Under the pieces are notes generated by a model. The model had not been told where the DNA came from. It saw nothing but the letters and a program-made list of their open reading frames with translations, and ran no database searches. From CAVQJU01 sp963729215 (GTDB taxonomy: Bacteria; Acidobacteriota; Vicinamibacteria; Vicinamibacterales; CAVVIG01), in the NCBI GenBank assembly GCA_963729215.1, contig CAVSND010000022.1:25130-89129 (forward strand): a DNA stretch of 64,000 nt. Reading direction: 5' to 3'. Of the stretch, positions 44,047 through 53,917 are shown one piece after another (position 1 is the stretch's first letter; each line of letters starts with the position of its first letter). Both the position numbers and the translations under genes were made by a program.

Positions 44047-44539
44047 ATGAATCGGATCGGTCCGATAGCTCTTGTGCTCCTTGGCGTTGTCACGGCGGCG
44101 GCCTGTCGGAGTCAGCCTCCACAGACTGCGTGCATCGAACCCCGTGTTGCTTTCACGCGGAGCGCCAGTGACCGCGTCGAATGCGAAAAACGTGAAAGCA
44201 GTCACGGATGGAAATCCGAATGCGATCTGGAACGCCGAAGGGTTTCCACCACAGTGGGTCGAAATCGATTTGGGTGCCGACAGCGTGGTGCACCATGTGA
44301 CCGTCATTCCTGAACAGAAGCCGGCTGGATACACGGAACACAGGATCTCGGGAACGACGGCAGCCGGACAAACACGGCTGCTGGGCGAATTAAAAGGCAA
44401 CACGACTTCTGGTGGAGCGGTCGTCCTGGCGGTCCCTGACGAGGTCGGGCGCGGAATTCGTAAGGTCAAGGTCGAGACGGTGGACACGCCCGGGTCCTGG
44501 GTCGCGTGGCGGGAAATTGAGGTTTACGGGTGTCGCTGA
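44047..44539 (+). CDS. Lipoprotein with F5/8 type C (discoidin) domain, one frameshift
   Basis: About 163 residues. Signal peptide MNRIGPIALVLLGVVTAAAC with a lipobox Cys at residue 20. The frame breaks near 44145-44155. In the next frame the domain is clear: SNAKNVKAVTDGNPNAIWNA, PPQWVEIDLGADSVVHHVTV, and the closing WVAWREIEVYGCR. F5/8 C (CBM32-like) domains bind carbohydrate or other ligands, so an outer-surface glycan-binding lipoprotein is likely. It is smaller than most, a single domain. The last 40 bases are duplicated in inverted orientation at 53918-53966. Confidence 0.75.
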
Positions 44540-44615
44540 ACGACCTAAGCGAATAATCGGGAGGTCGTCTACACCGAGGACAGGCGCGTTAGCCGAGAGG
44601 TACTCCCTCAGTATA

Positions 44616-47411
44616 ATGGCCCTCGTCGAGTCGCCGTATCCGGCTCGCAAAGAAAACGTGATGTCCACCGTCGTTTCCTCCGGCGAACTGCTCCTGCGAT
44701 CCATCGTCTTCACGCAGCCGGTGCGGCTCGTCGATCCGCCCAGCTGGGTATCTCATATTCCTTTCGCGTTCTGGCTGATCGACGCGTTGCGGCCCCGCAC
44801 GGTCGTGGAGCTCGGGACGCACACCGGCGTGAGCTACTCGGCGTTCGCGCAGGCCGTTCAGATACTTGGGCTCGACGCCGCGACCTATGCCGTGGACACG
44901 TGGAAGGGTGATCACCAGGCTGGCTTCTACGGCGAAGACGTGTTCGAGGAGTGGGCCTCGTTCCACGATCATCATTTCAGCGCATTTTCCCGACTCGTAC
45001 GGTCGACATTCGACGAGGCCCTGTCGAAGTTCCCGGACGGGGGCGTTGATCTCCTGCACATCGACGGCCTTCACACCTACGAGGCTGTCCGCCAGGACTT
45101 CGAGTCGTGGCTGCCGAAGTTGAGCAACCGGGCGGTCGTGCTCATGCACGACACGAACGTGCGCGAGGCAGACTTCGGAGTGTGGCGCTTCTGGGCAGAG
45201 ATCGCGTCCCGGTATCCAAGCTTCGCCTTTCTCCACGGACATGGACTGGGTGTCGTCGGGGTTGGCCGCAGCCTGCCCGCCGACGTGCGGTGGCTCGTAG
45301 AGCAGGTCAACAGTCGTGAGCACACTGCGTCCACCGTCCGGGAGTTCTTCGCCAGGCTTGGCGAGGCCCTGCTACGGCAGCTCCGCGACTCGGCGCAGAG
45401 TCACGAGCGGGCACAGATGGCGGGACGACTCAGGGAAATCGAACGCTCGGCGAACCTGGAAGCGGAACGTCGCGTAGCGGAGGCGCAGACGCAGGCGCGC
45501 GCGGAAGCAGAGCGTCTTATAGCGGAGGCGCAGACGCAGGCGCGCGCGGAAATCGACCGAGCGCTCGCTGACAGCGAGAAGCGGAGAGTGGAAGCCGAAG
45601 CGCAGCGGCGCGCTGAGGCTGAGCGTCTGGTTGCGGGCGTGGAAAGGCGAGTCGCCGTCGCGCAAGCGCAGATCCGATCCGATTTGGAGCCGAAGATCGC
45701 CCACGCCGAACGCCAGCTCGCCGAAATGGATGCTCGCAGGCGTACCGAAGTGGAGCAGTTGCAGCTCGAATGCAGCAGACACCAATCAGAGGTCACAGCG
45801 CTTCGCCGCGAGCTTGAGGTGATTCTTGACTCGACGATCTGGCGCGCCTCGGCTCCACTCCGGATGGCTGCAGGGAAGTTGCCTTCGTCGCTGAGAACGA
45901 TGGCACGCACGGGACTGCAGGCCGTGTATTGGGTGCTGACACCGTGGAACACTCCCAAGCGGCTCCAATTCCTCCGCGAGCGGTACCGCCAGGAACCTGG
46001 CAAAGCGGTGCTGGAAACACCGCCTATCGACAGCCGTACCGATGCCCCGAGTTCCAAAGTCCCCGAAATCGATCCTGACTCACCGCCAGCGGTCACGCTG
46101 CGGCTCCATCCAGTGCCGGCGGCATCGGAACCGCGCAGACCTGTTCGCTCCGAAACAACGGCCACGCCCTTCGCCGGCACGATCATTTGTCTCAGTCACG
46201 TCTTTCCGCTGCCGCCACGCGCCGGAAACGAGTATCGGATCCATCGGATGCTCGTTCGACTGCGCCAGTCCGGCTACCGTATCGTGCTCGTCGTGTCGCC
46301 CCTGTCGCCACAGGCCATCGACGATGCGCGCTGGGGCGCGCTCGCTGCCGCGTACGGCAACGTCGTGCATTGTGAGCGCGACGGGCAGATCCGCTACCGA
46401 ATGGACGAGTGTCCGGACGTGCTGGCGCCGCTGGAGGGGCATCGCACGCCTCGTTACGCCGCGCTGCTGGACGAAGTCCGCCCGCTGCCGCCGGCCGAGG
46501 CCGAACTGCTGCACGTCGACCGCACGTTCTGCCCCGATGCGCTCATCGCGACGCTCATTCAACTGCAGTCGTCGCTGCCGCCCTGCGCCGTGCTGGCCGA
46601 ATACGTGTGGATGACGCGTGGCCTTCCGCTGCTCGACCCTGGCCTGCTGACTGTCATCGATACGATCGATGTCTTTTCGACCTATCACGAGAAAGTCGGC
46701 GCCTTCGGCGTCTCCGGCATGCAGGTGCGACCCGAGGACGAAGCCCGGCGGCTCGCACGCGCACAGGTCCTTGTCGCCATCCAACCGGAGGAGGCGCGAG
46801 TACTTGGCAATCTGGCACCCGATCACGAGGTGGTGACGGCCGGAGTGGACTTCGACGTGGTCGAGCGCAGCGACTGGCCGGCGAAGCCTGTCGTCTTCTG
46901 TGTTGGATCCGACAACCCGAGGAATCTGCTCGGGCTGCGCGATTTTCTGAAGTTCGCCTGGCCTGAGATTCGGAGCGCCGTCCCCGATGTCCGACTGGCC
47001 GTGGCGGGGAGTATCGGGGCGGCCGTGCCCGATTACCTGCAAGATGTCGACGTGCTGGGTCACGTGGACGATCTGGATCCGGTGTACCGCCGGGCGCGCG
47101 TCGTGGTGAATCCAGCGGTCGCGGGCACGGGTCTCAAGATCAAGACGGTCGAGGCGTTGAGCCGCCTGCGGCCCATCGTCACCTGGCCGAACGGCGTCGA
47201 CGGATTGCCCCCCGAAATGGCGGAGCTCGTGCCACCTGCACAGGACTGGCTCGATTTTGCCGAGCGCGTCATCGCGTGGCTACGATCCGAGACGCCTGCC
47301 TTCAATGCCGCAACCGCCGCGTCGATCCGGCACCTGCTCTCGTCCGATCACGTGTACGCCGAGCTCGAAGCGCGACTGGCCCGTTACTTCGACGCCCAGC
47401 ACTCCCGCTAG
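44616..47411 (+). CDS. Methyltransferase - coiled coil - glycosyltransferase fusion
   Basis: 931 residues. About 55-240 is a class I SAM methyltransferase of the Methyltransf_24 type (TVVELGTHTGVSYSAFAQAV, then LLHIDGLHTYEAVRQDFESW and VVLMHDTN). About 260-405 is a long alanine/glutamate/arginine-rich coiled coil with near-identical DNA repeats. About 520-931 is a GT-B glycosyltransferase (IICLSHVFPLPPRAGNEYRI; donor domain VFCVGSDNPRNLLGLRDFLK; NPAVAGTGLKIKTVEALSRL). Known comparison: WbdD of E. coli uses a coiled coil as a molecular ruler between a methyl/phosphate terminator and the polymerase. This layout suggests glycan length control with the transferase in the same chain. The start at 44616 was chosen for methyltransferase length; 44661 is possible. 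Confidence 0.8.
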   Translation: MALVESPYPARKENVMSTVVSSGELLLRSIVFTQPVRLVDPPSWVSHIPFAFWLIDALRPRTVVELGTHTGVSYSAFAQAVQILGLDAATYAVDTWKGDHQAGFYGEDVFEEWASFHDHHFSAFSRLVRSTFDEALSKFPDGGVDLLHIDGLHTYEAVRQDFESWLPKLSNRAVVLMHDTNVREADFGVWRFWAEIASRYPSFAFLHGHGLGVVGVGRSLPADVRWLVEQVNSREHTASTVREFFARLGEALLRQLRDSAQSHERAQMAGRLREIERSANLEAERRVAEAQTQARAEAERLIAEAQTQARAEIDRALADSEKRRVEAEAQRRAEAERLVAGVERRVAVAQAQIRSDLEPKIAHAERQLAEMDARRRTEVEQLQLECSRHQSEVTALRRELEVILDSTIWRASAPLRMAAGKLPSSLRTMARTGLQAVYWVLTPWNTPKRLQFLRERYRQEPGKAVLETPPIDSRTDAPSSKVPEIDPDSPPAVTLRLHPVPAASEPRRPVRSETTATPFAGTIICLSHVFPLPPRAGNEYRIHRMLVRLRQSGYRIVLVVSPLSPQAIDDARWGALAAAYGNVVHCERDGQIRYRMDECPDVLAPLEGHRTPRYAALLDEVRPLPPAEAELLHVDRTFCPDALIATLIQLQSSLPPCAVLAEYVWMTRGLPLLDPGLLTVIDTIDVFSTYHEKVGAFGVSGMQVRPEDEARRLARAQVLVAIQPEEARVLGNLAPDHEVVTAGVDFDVVERSDWPAKPVVFCVGSDNPRNLLGLRDFLKFAWPEIRSAVPDVRLAVAGSIGAAVPDYLQDVDVLGHVDDLDPVYRRARVVVNPAVAGTGLKIKTVEALSRLRPIVTWPNGVDGLPPEMAELVPPAQDWLDFAERVIAWLRSETPAFNAATAASIRHLLSSDHVYAELEARLARYFDAQHSR
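45477..45552 (+). repeat. In-frame DNA direct repeat inside the coiled coil
   Basis: A block of about 30 bp (GCGGAGGCGCAGACGCAGGC and on, 45477-45506 and 45522-45551) occurs twice, 45 bp apart, exactly 15 codons. It encodes AEAQTQARAE. A 15-codon period is not a multiple of the 7-residue heptad, but two units plus flanks keep the helix going. Copy number could change by slippage and alter rod length. Confidence 0.75.
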
Positions 47412-47416
47412 CCATC

Positions 47417-49306
47417 ATGCGCGTTTCCGCACCGGTGCCGGTTCACGCGTTCGTCGACTTGTCGCGTTGTGCGGGTCGCGCCGCGGCCGTCGAGATCGAG
47501 TGGCTCAAGCGGATGGACGCACTCGGTGGTCTCGTCGAACGTGCGACCGTCGCCGCACCGGAAGAGTTCGCGCTCCCGAACAGGTGGATCCGACGGCCGA
47601 TGACTTCGGCCCGAGCGTGCGAGCAGGCGTTCTACGAAGCGGCGGACGTTGGCGCACACCTGCTCGTCGTGTTCGACGGCGCACGTCCGACGTCGGACGC
47701 CATGGGCAGTCTGGCGGCGACGCTCGCCATTGATCCGCTGTTCGGTATCGCCCATCCACGATTCTCCGATGCCGAAGGCCAGCGCGTGTCGCCGTCGATG
47801 GAGAGCGGCGGGGCTTCGCGGTCCGATGTGGCCCGTGGCGTACTGGCGATGCTTCCGGACTTCTACGTGACCACGGAATGCCTGAGCCCCTGCTTCCTGA
47901 TTCGCCGCGACCTCGTGACCAATCTCGCGCCCACGATTGAGGGCTGGATCGACGCGAGAGGCCTGTTTGCCGAGTACCCCGTACGGGCGCGGCGCCTGGG
48001 ATTCCGGACCGTGATCTCCAACCGGGCAGTCGTCCGGCTCGACCCACCCGCTGCGGACTCGGCGGAGGTGCAGCCGGACGCGAGGGATGTCGCAGTGATT
48101 CGATCAAGCTTTCCGGAACTGGAGAAGGCTCGACGGGAATTCTCGCGTGCCGAGGCCTTCGAGAACGAACGGCTCGTGTCGCAGTTCTTCGACAGACCGG
48201 AGCGCTGGCTGCTGGACGGCCGGAATCTTGTCGGGTATGGGTATGTGAATGGCACCGTCAAAGCGACCCTGGGCATCTGCGACGGCCTGCATGCGGCCCG
48301 ACGAGGGTCCGACATGACACTCTGGGTGACGGCCGCCGCCGCGGACTATCACGAGCTCGAGCGCCGGTATGCAGGCTGGCGGATCATCACGTCGCCCCCG
48401 GCCGACCGTTTCGGCGCCGCGCTCCGTCTCTCCCAGCCATGGCAACTCACCGAAGCACTCGACCTGCACGCGCTGGCGCCTGTCAACGTGTTCGTGATGT
48501 TGGACACCATCGCCTGGGATGTGGTCTACCCGGCATTTGGCGCGCTCGAGAAGACCTGGAGATATCTGGCCGCCTACGCCGACGGCCTGTTGTTCATCTC
48601 GGAGTTCTCGCGCCAGCGGTTTCAGGCACGATTCGCCTTGTCGCCCTCGGTGCGTTCGCGCGTCGTCCACCTCTCGCTCGATCCGGCCGACTACGCGGTT
48701 GACGTCGGCCATTCGGTGGCGTCGGATCCCTACTGGCTCATTGTCGGCAACTCGTACGACCACAAATTCCTCACACCGACACTCGACCTGATCACCCGCG
48801 CGTTTCCCGGGAAGAGACTGATCGCGGTCGGCGAAAGAGGGCCCAAACGCGGACCATGCGTCACCCAGCTCGAAAGCGGCCAGACGGATGAGCCCCGCAT
48901 GCAGGCTCTTTATGCGAACGCCGAGATCGTGGTGTTCCCGTCCTTCTACGAAGGCTTCGGATTGCCCATTGTGAACGCGCTCGCGTACGGCCGCACCGTT
49001 GTCGCGCGCGACTCGGCGCTCGTGCGGGAAATCAGCGGGGTCTATCAAGGCCCCGGACGGCTCGTGGTGTACGAGAGCGAGATCGACCTTATCAAGCGTC
49101 TCTCGCGGCTCGCGCACGGCCGGCCGGTTCCCGAGGTTCCTCTGGCGCGGGACGTCGAGTGCCCGCCGTTCGGATGGTCCCAGGCGGGCCGCGACATCGA
49201 CGGCTTTCTCGGCGCGCTGGTCCAGGAGGCGAGCCTGACCCAGATGAGAGCTCGCGCTGCGCTCAATTCCATGCTCGGATTTGCCGCAAAGGACGCTCGC
49301 GGGTAA
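47417..49306 (+). CDS. Large glycosyltransferase (GT4-like C-terminus)
   Basis: 629 residues. The N-terminal about 230 residues (VHAFVDLSRCAGRAAAVEIE; FYVTTECLSPCFLIRRDLVT) resemble an altered GT-A/GT2 domain without a clear DxD. The C-terminal about 350 residues are GT4: YRYL-like YLAAYADGLLFISEFSRQRF, YWLIVGNSYDHKFLTPTLDL and FPSFYEGFGLPIVNALAYGR with the EX7E-like motif. It starts 5 bp after the preceding fusion gene, so the two are co-transcribed. It could add two different sugars or use the N-terminus for acceptor binding. Its 3' end is duplicated at 51688-51863. Confidence 0.8.
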   Translation: MRVSAPVPVHAFVDLSRCAGRAAAVEIEWLKRMDALGGLVERATVAAPEEFALPNRWIRRPMTSARACEQAFYEAADVGAHLLVVFDGARPTSDAMGSLAATLAIDPLFGIAHPRFSDAEGQRVSPSMESGGASRSDVARGVLAMLPDFYVTTECLSPCFLIRRDLVTNLAPTIEGWIDARGLFAEYPVRARRLGFRTVISNRAVVRLDPPAADSAEVQPDARDVAVIRSSFPELEKARREFSRAEAFENERLVSQFFDRPERWLLDGRNLVGYGYVNGTVKATLGICDGLHAARRGSDMTLWVTAAAADYHELERRYAGWRIITSPPADRFGAALRLSQPWQLTEALDLHALAPVNVFVMLDTIAWDVVYPAFGALEKTWRYLAAYADGLLFISEFSRQRFQARFALSPSVRSRVVHLSLDPADYAVDVGHSVASDPYWLIVGNSYDHKFLTPTLDLITRAFPGKRLIAVGERGPKRGPCVTQLESGQTDEPRMQALYANAEIVVFPSFYEGFGLPIVNALAYGRTVVARDSALVREISGVYQGPGRLVVYESEIDLIKRLSRLAHGRPVPEVPLARDVECPPFGWSQAGRDIDGFLGALVQEASLTQMRARAALNSMLGFAAKDARG

Positions 49307-49322
49307 ATCGTTGAATCGTCGC
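49144..49322. repeat. Direct repeat, left copy (3' end of the glycosyltransferase gene)
   Basis: The last about 160 bp of the glycosyltransferase gene plus about 15 bp past its stop match 51688-51863 in the same orientation (GGGCCGCGACATCGACGGCT and GGGTAAATCGTTGAATCGTC are identical in both). The repeats flank the minus-strand Kelch/FG-GAP gene. Confidence 0.8.
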
Positions 49323-49368
49323 TGATGAGAGTGTCACGTCGCTGCTGATACGGGTTCGGCGAGCGGAT

Positions 49369-51331
49369 TCACCGACTGATGATTGGAACGTCACCCGGAA
49401 TCCCCATTGGTACCCGCGCCAACTCGAGACGGCGTAGTTCGCCGTCGAATATAGGATGAACCACTCGCCGGTCGAGGGCCTCAGGACGGCAATATCCGCT
49501 CGGCGGTCGCCGTCGAAGTCGACAGGAGCAAGTGGCACGTCGCCGGGGAGCCACCCAATCAGCACGTACGAGCTGACGGCATATCCCGTCGAGGATCGGA
49601 GGATATACCAGCCGACGTTCGACGGGCGGAATACGGTGACGTCGGCCAGTCCGTCCCGTCGAAATCGGCCACGACCGGTATGTCGCCGGGAACCCCCATC
49701 CAAGCCGCAGCCATGTGGAGTAGCTGTAGTTCGATCCGGAGAACCGAAGAACCATTCACCGGTGGACGGGCGGAAAACCGCGAGATCCGTCTTCCGATCG
49801 CCGTCGAAATCCGCCGCCATCGGAACGTCGCCAGGCAGACCCCACTGATACGACACCCAATTCGAGTATGAGTAGGACGTCGACGAAAATCGCACGAACC
49901 ATTCGCCCGTCGCGGGCCGGTAGACGACCAGGTCGTTCCGCCCGTCCCCGTCGAAATCTGCGCTGAGGGGAATGTCTCCGGGCAATCCCCATCGGTACAC
50001 GGCCTGGCTGCTCGGCGCGAAGTCGGTCGTCGAGTACCGGAAGATCCATTCGCCGGTCGATGGCCGCCAGAGAGTCAGGTCCAGACGTCCATCGCCGTCG
50101 TAGTCCCCGGCGAGCGACTTGTCATCGCTCAGTCCGAACCCGAAGGTCTGCGCATCGGTGTACGAATACCCTGAAGCTGATTTCCGGAGAAACCATTGTC
50201 CAGTGGACGGGCGATAGACCATCAGGTCAGAAATCCCGTCGCCATCGGAGTCCGGCGCCAACGGGGGAGGAGGCGGTGCCGATGGCTGACCATCCGTCGT
50301 TGTGATGAGCGTCCAGTTACTGCCGATGATCTCCCACAGGTCCGACCAGTAGCCGCCAAACAAAACCGACCGCGCCCGATCCGCGTCGTACGTCATCGCA
50401 AAGCTGTCGCGGGCGAGAGGTGGACTGGTGGCCATGAGTTGCGACCACGATGATCCATTCCACGCCCATGTGTCCGCGTATCCGGAGCGCCCCGTGGTGG
50501 TGCTCCAACCGGCGAACACGACCACCCGGTTCGATGCGGGCTCATAGGTCATTCCTAACCAGCCTCGACCGACTGGCGTCGATCGGCCGGCGTGATGTCG
50601 ACCCACTGTGGTGCCTGGAGCTCCCACATGTCATTGAAGTCGGTCACGTGCCGACCAACGCGCCGTTCGGATAGCCGACGCCGCCAAAAATGATGAGCCT
50701 GCCCCTGCCGGAGTGATACACGAGCCGTGAAACAACGACCGTTGAAAGTGCGACCCGCGGCGGAGCTGGCCGTCGTTGACACGCGTGCCCACGTGGACGC
50801 CCGTGTATTGCCACGTCTCGTTGTAGAAACGGTTCGCGTCGCCGCCGCCGAAAAGGATCATCCGGCTCGCAGCCGGGCGTAATCATGCGTCGACCATACA
50901 CGGCCCGAGGGGGATGTCGCGACGCTGATTCTCGACCAACTCCGCGCCGCGCAGTTCCATTCCGAGGTGTCGTTCAGATAGCCGAGGCTCGGGGCCACCC
51001 GCCGAACATCACGATCAACTGGTCGGGTCGGATCGAACGCGAACGCATGCCCGATCGCGGGGCAGGCATGGCGCCGCTCGTCGGCGTGACGTTGGACACG
51101 TGCGGGTCGCGCTGTCGTATTCCCAGATGTCGATGAACCGCGTGGCCTGCGAACGCGACGTGTGTGTCGAAGCCGCCAAACATCCGTGCCTTCTCGCCAG
51201 AGTCGTAGACCATCGTGTTTCATGCGGTAGGCGGGTGCCGCGGTCAGAGATGAAGCCAGCACGGCGAGCGCGATGACCGCAAACGTCAGGATGCGCCAAG
51301 GAATCCTCATTTTTTTAGCTTCAGAGCGCAT
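49369..51331 (-). CDS. Secreted Kelch-repeat and FG-GAP-like protein, several frameshifts
   Basis: About 650 residues if repaired. Signal peptide (ILTFAVIALAVLASSLTAAP, start 51331 or 51310). N-terminal Kelch-type blades in alternating frames (MFGGFDT; LIVMFGGWP; MILFGGGDANRFYNETWQY; VVVFAGWSTTTGRSGYADTW; SVLFGGYWSDLWEI). After a proline linker (PSAPPPPPLAPD) come six about 50-residue FG-GAP/VCBS-like units with RPSTGEWF and DFDGDGR motifs, each beginning near a calcium-binding DxDxDG. It ends IPGDVPIISR at 49369. Both parts form beta-propellers. At least four frame changes are needed. Probably an extracellular or surface binding protein. Opposite strand to the locus around it. Confidence 0.7.
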
Positions 51332-51687
51332 CGACAAGCCCTCGATCATCGAGGCGCGGGAGAAAACGAATTGAAGGCTGGCCAAGTTCAATCACGCGTT
51401 TCGAGATCGTCGCTCCGATCGAGCAGAAATTGAGTGCAAGGGATGTGCAGAGTTGCCGCTCGGGGTGATTCGGGCTGGATCGCCCAGGTGAAGTTCGCAG
51501 GACACCGACATTGAGGAAGTTCGAGCGATCAAAGGAGAACTGAGCGACGATATGAAATTCGCCGCCCGAGTAGCTCGATAGGGGGGATCTAGAGGCTAGG
51601 TTTTGGGTGAACGAGACGACATAGTAGCTGTGAGAGCGAGATAGATTATGAAGCGTTGTGCGGTTGTGCAGGCGGCGGTCAGAGGTG
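51332..51687. other. Gap without a recognisable gene
   Basis: About 355 bp, lower in GC than the surroundings, with frequent stops in all frames. It lies upstream of the Kelch gene (so should contain its promoter) and just before the degenerate glycosyltransferase fragment. Probably decayed sequence. I see no hairpin or repeat array here. Confidence 0.4.
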
Positions 51688-51863
51688 CGCGCGCGGGAGT
51701 CGAGTGCGCGTTGGATGGTGAGGTGGGCCGCGACATCGACGGCTTTCTCGGTGCGCTGGTCAAGAAGCGAGCCTGACCCAGATGAGAGCGCGCGTTGCGC
51801 TCAATTCCATGCCCGGATGCGCGAAAGATGGTCGCGGGTAAATCGTTGAATCGTCGCCAACAA
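51688..51863 (+). pseudogene. Fragment: 3' end of a glycosyltransferase paralog
   Basis: Matches the 3' end of the 47417-49306 gene (about 49144-49322) with scattered substitutions and indels. The frame reads VGRDIDGFLGALVKK and then meets a stop, while the intact gene continues QEASLTQMRARAALN. Nothing homologous to the rest of the gene precedes it. It is a remnant, either of a deleted tandem paralog or of a duplication that bracketed the Kelch gene. Confidence 0.75.
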
Positions 51864-51864
51864 C

Positions 51865-52795
51865 TCAGTTGAAGGGCAGCCGCGTGGCGACGAAAGCAAA
51901 CCGCGCATAGACGGTCGGATCGATTGCCGCGGCGTCCGTCAGATAGAGAAAGTCGAATCGGAACCTGTCGCGCAACGGTTCCGCGATTCGTCTGGCGAAC
52001 GACTCCGGGCTGTAGAAACGGCCGTGGCGGTTCCCCCAACCCTCGGCACAGTGGATCGGCACACCGATTCGAAGTGAACGTTTACCCCAACGCTGACGAC
52101 CGGGTCGGTCTGCGTGACCGCCTCGGTGTTCACGTAAAAGGGAACGATGCAGACGGCGCCGCCCGGGCGCAGGACGCGCGCCAATTCGACGAACAGGCGT
52201 GTGTCACCATCGCCCTCGAAATGCTGGAGCGAGCAGGTCAGGCAGGCCTTCGATGCGAAGCCATCGGGAACGGGCAGCGCGCAAGCGCTGCCGCCGATGC
52301 GATTCCCGATCACGCCGTCGGGATACATGATGTCCTGGCTGAAAGTGGTGGCGCCTTTCAGGCGGGCGACGAATCTCGGCAAAGGGCGAGTGCTCGCTGG
52401 CGATGTCGATGAACACATCGCCCCCGGATACCTGCAACAGCTCGAGCGCGATGAAGTGCTCCAGGCTCTTCTCGACCTGGTTGCCTCCGATAGTAGTCGG
52501 CATACTGCACGCGGTAGCCTGCGTCGGCGAGGTACTTCTGGAATCGCTTCCGATCGATGGCATGCTCGGCGAAGACGATGCCTGACGCTGCCCCTTGCCG
52601 ACGAATCTTGCTGACGGTCCCTGGGTTGGTGATGTCGACCGGCCCTACGACCGTCGTGTAGCCGCGCTCTGCGAGCAGTCCGACCGCCTCGGAAAAACTC
52701 ACCAAGGCGCGGCTGGAGGTTGGTAGATGTACTTCTCCGGTGCGCTCGCGCGGCCGGACTCGTGTCTCCAGTGCGGATGTCGGCTTCGTCAGCAT
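51865..52795 (-). CDS. Class I SAM-dependent methyltransferase, several frameshifts
   Basis: About 310 residues if repaired. From MLTKPTSALETR (52795) one frame gives RALVSFSEAVGLLAERGYTT and GIVFAEHAIDRKRFQKYLAD. A second gives QVEKSLEHFIALELLQVSGG and VFIDIASEHSPFAEI, the SAM-binding loop. A third gives CSLQHFEGDGDTRLFVELAR and VLRPGGAVCIVPFYV, then a last one WGNRHGRFYSPESFARRIAE to the stop. The order of motifs is that of Methyltransf_11-type enzymes (motif I, LQHFE post-motif, LRPGG). Three breaks in 930 bp. It probably methylates a glycan or aminosugar. It follows the hypothetical protein gene by about 105 bp. Confidence 0.7.
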
Positions 52796-52901
52796 GAAGA
52801 CTCCTGAGAAGAGCAGCTCCGAAGTGTACTTGCGGCAGAGCTGCCCTTCGATCTGGTGAATGAAGGCAAGACCCGACTCTTGCGGGAATTCTCTCGCCGG
52901 G

Positions 52902-53777
52902 CTACTCGTCCGAGAGGCGAGTGCCACCGGGCGTGACGTGAACGGCGTCGGCTTGGCGCTCGGCGATCTGACGCCACCACGGAGTATCCCAGTCGACCCG
53001 ACCCCAACCGTCTCCGACGCGCGTCGAGAGCCAGGTGACGTCGACGAGGCGGCACCCCGCCGCCCGCAGCCGGATGGCGAGAAGGTGCTCGTTGAGGATG
53101 GCCAGCGCCTTCTGCTCAAAATGTGCGAGACGCTCGGCGTCGAGGACCATGGTCGAGTGCCAGGTCGCACCCTGACCTGTGTCGCCCCCGGTCAGCCAAT
53201 CGACGATGAGCCGGCGGTAGCCCGAAGACAGCGGGGCATCGTCGCGAAATGGCTGTGCAGGATCGCCGCTGAACCAGCGATCGCGGCCGCCCGCGGACCG
53301 CACCGACTGCAGAATGCAGAGCTCGGGCGGCGGCAGGAAGAAACACGAAGTCCGGATCCAATGCTGGCTCACGTACTCGAGAACGCTGATCGGCTCGTTG
53401 TAGCAGTCGATGTGCCCCAGGCAGACCGGCCGCCCTTCGATGGCCTGAAGTACCGCGGGCGTGAAGCGTTCAAGGTATCCCACGTAGAGCTGCCGGAAGG
53501 CGCTGGTGGCCACATTCACGAGATCGTACGCCCACAGACGATGACCGAGGAACCTGACGGCGGTGTCTATCGCGGAGAATTCCCAAGCCTCGTTGTCGCT
53601 CCCGAGCAGTGTGCGCCGGCCTGCTTGCTCCACGACGCCTGGTGTCAACGCGGTATCGACGATCACCACGTCTCTCTCGGCAGCGGGAAGCTGCGTGTCG
53701 AAAAGCTCGTCGAGTTCGCGCTCCGCAACAGCGTATTTATTCGTTCCATAACGCGTGAAGATCGTCAAGATACGCAT
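52902..53777 (-). CDS. Hypothetical protein of the polysaccharide locus
   Basis: 291 residues from the ATG at 53777, preceded by AAAGGA about 10 bp upstream. It opens like a glycosyltransferase acceptor domain (MRILTIFTRYGTNKYAVAER) but shows no donor-site motif. VCLGHIDCYNEPISVLEYVS and CFFLPPPELCILQSVRSAG are distinctive; I do not recognise the family. Protein-like sequence continues downstream in another frame (PQESGLAFIHQIEGQLCRKY), so the true C-terminus may extend to about 52800 past an indel near 52900. Probably a sugar- or lipid-modifying enzyme of the locus. Confidence 0.55.
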   Translation of the reverse strand: MRILTIFTRYGTNKYAVAERELDELFDTQLPAAERDVVIVDTALTPGVVEQAGRRTLLGSDNEAWEFSAIDTAVRFLGHRLWAYDLVNVATSAFRQLYVGYLERFTPAVLQAIEGRPVCLGHIDCYNEPISVLEYVSQHWIRTSCFFLPPPELCILQSVRSAGGRDRWFSGDPAQPFRDDAPLSSGYRRLIVDWLTGGDTGQGATWHSTMVLDAERLAHFEQKALAILNEHLLAIRLRAAGCRLVDVTWLSTRVGDGWGRVDWDTPWWRQIAERQADAVHVTPGGTRLSDE

Positions 53778-53917
53778 GTCTTCAATGTCCTTTGTGATTA
53801 GCTCATTTGTTACGCATAGAAAGCCACGCGGATTGCAGGACACTTGAGATTCTCGCATGACTTGTCAACTTCCCTGCCCTTCGCCCGGTTCGACGCGGAG
53901 CACAATGCGTTGACTGA

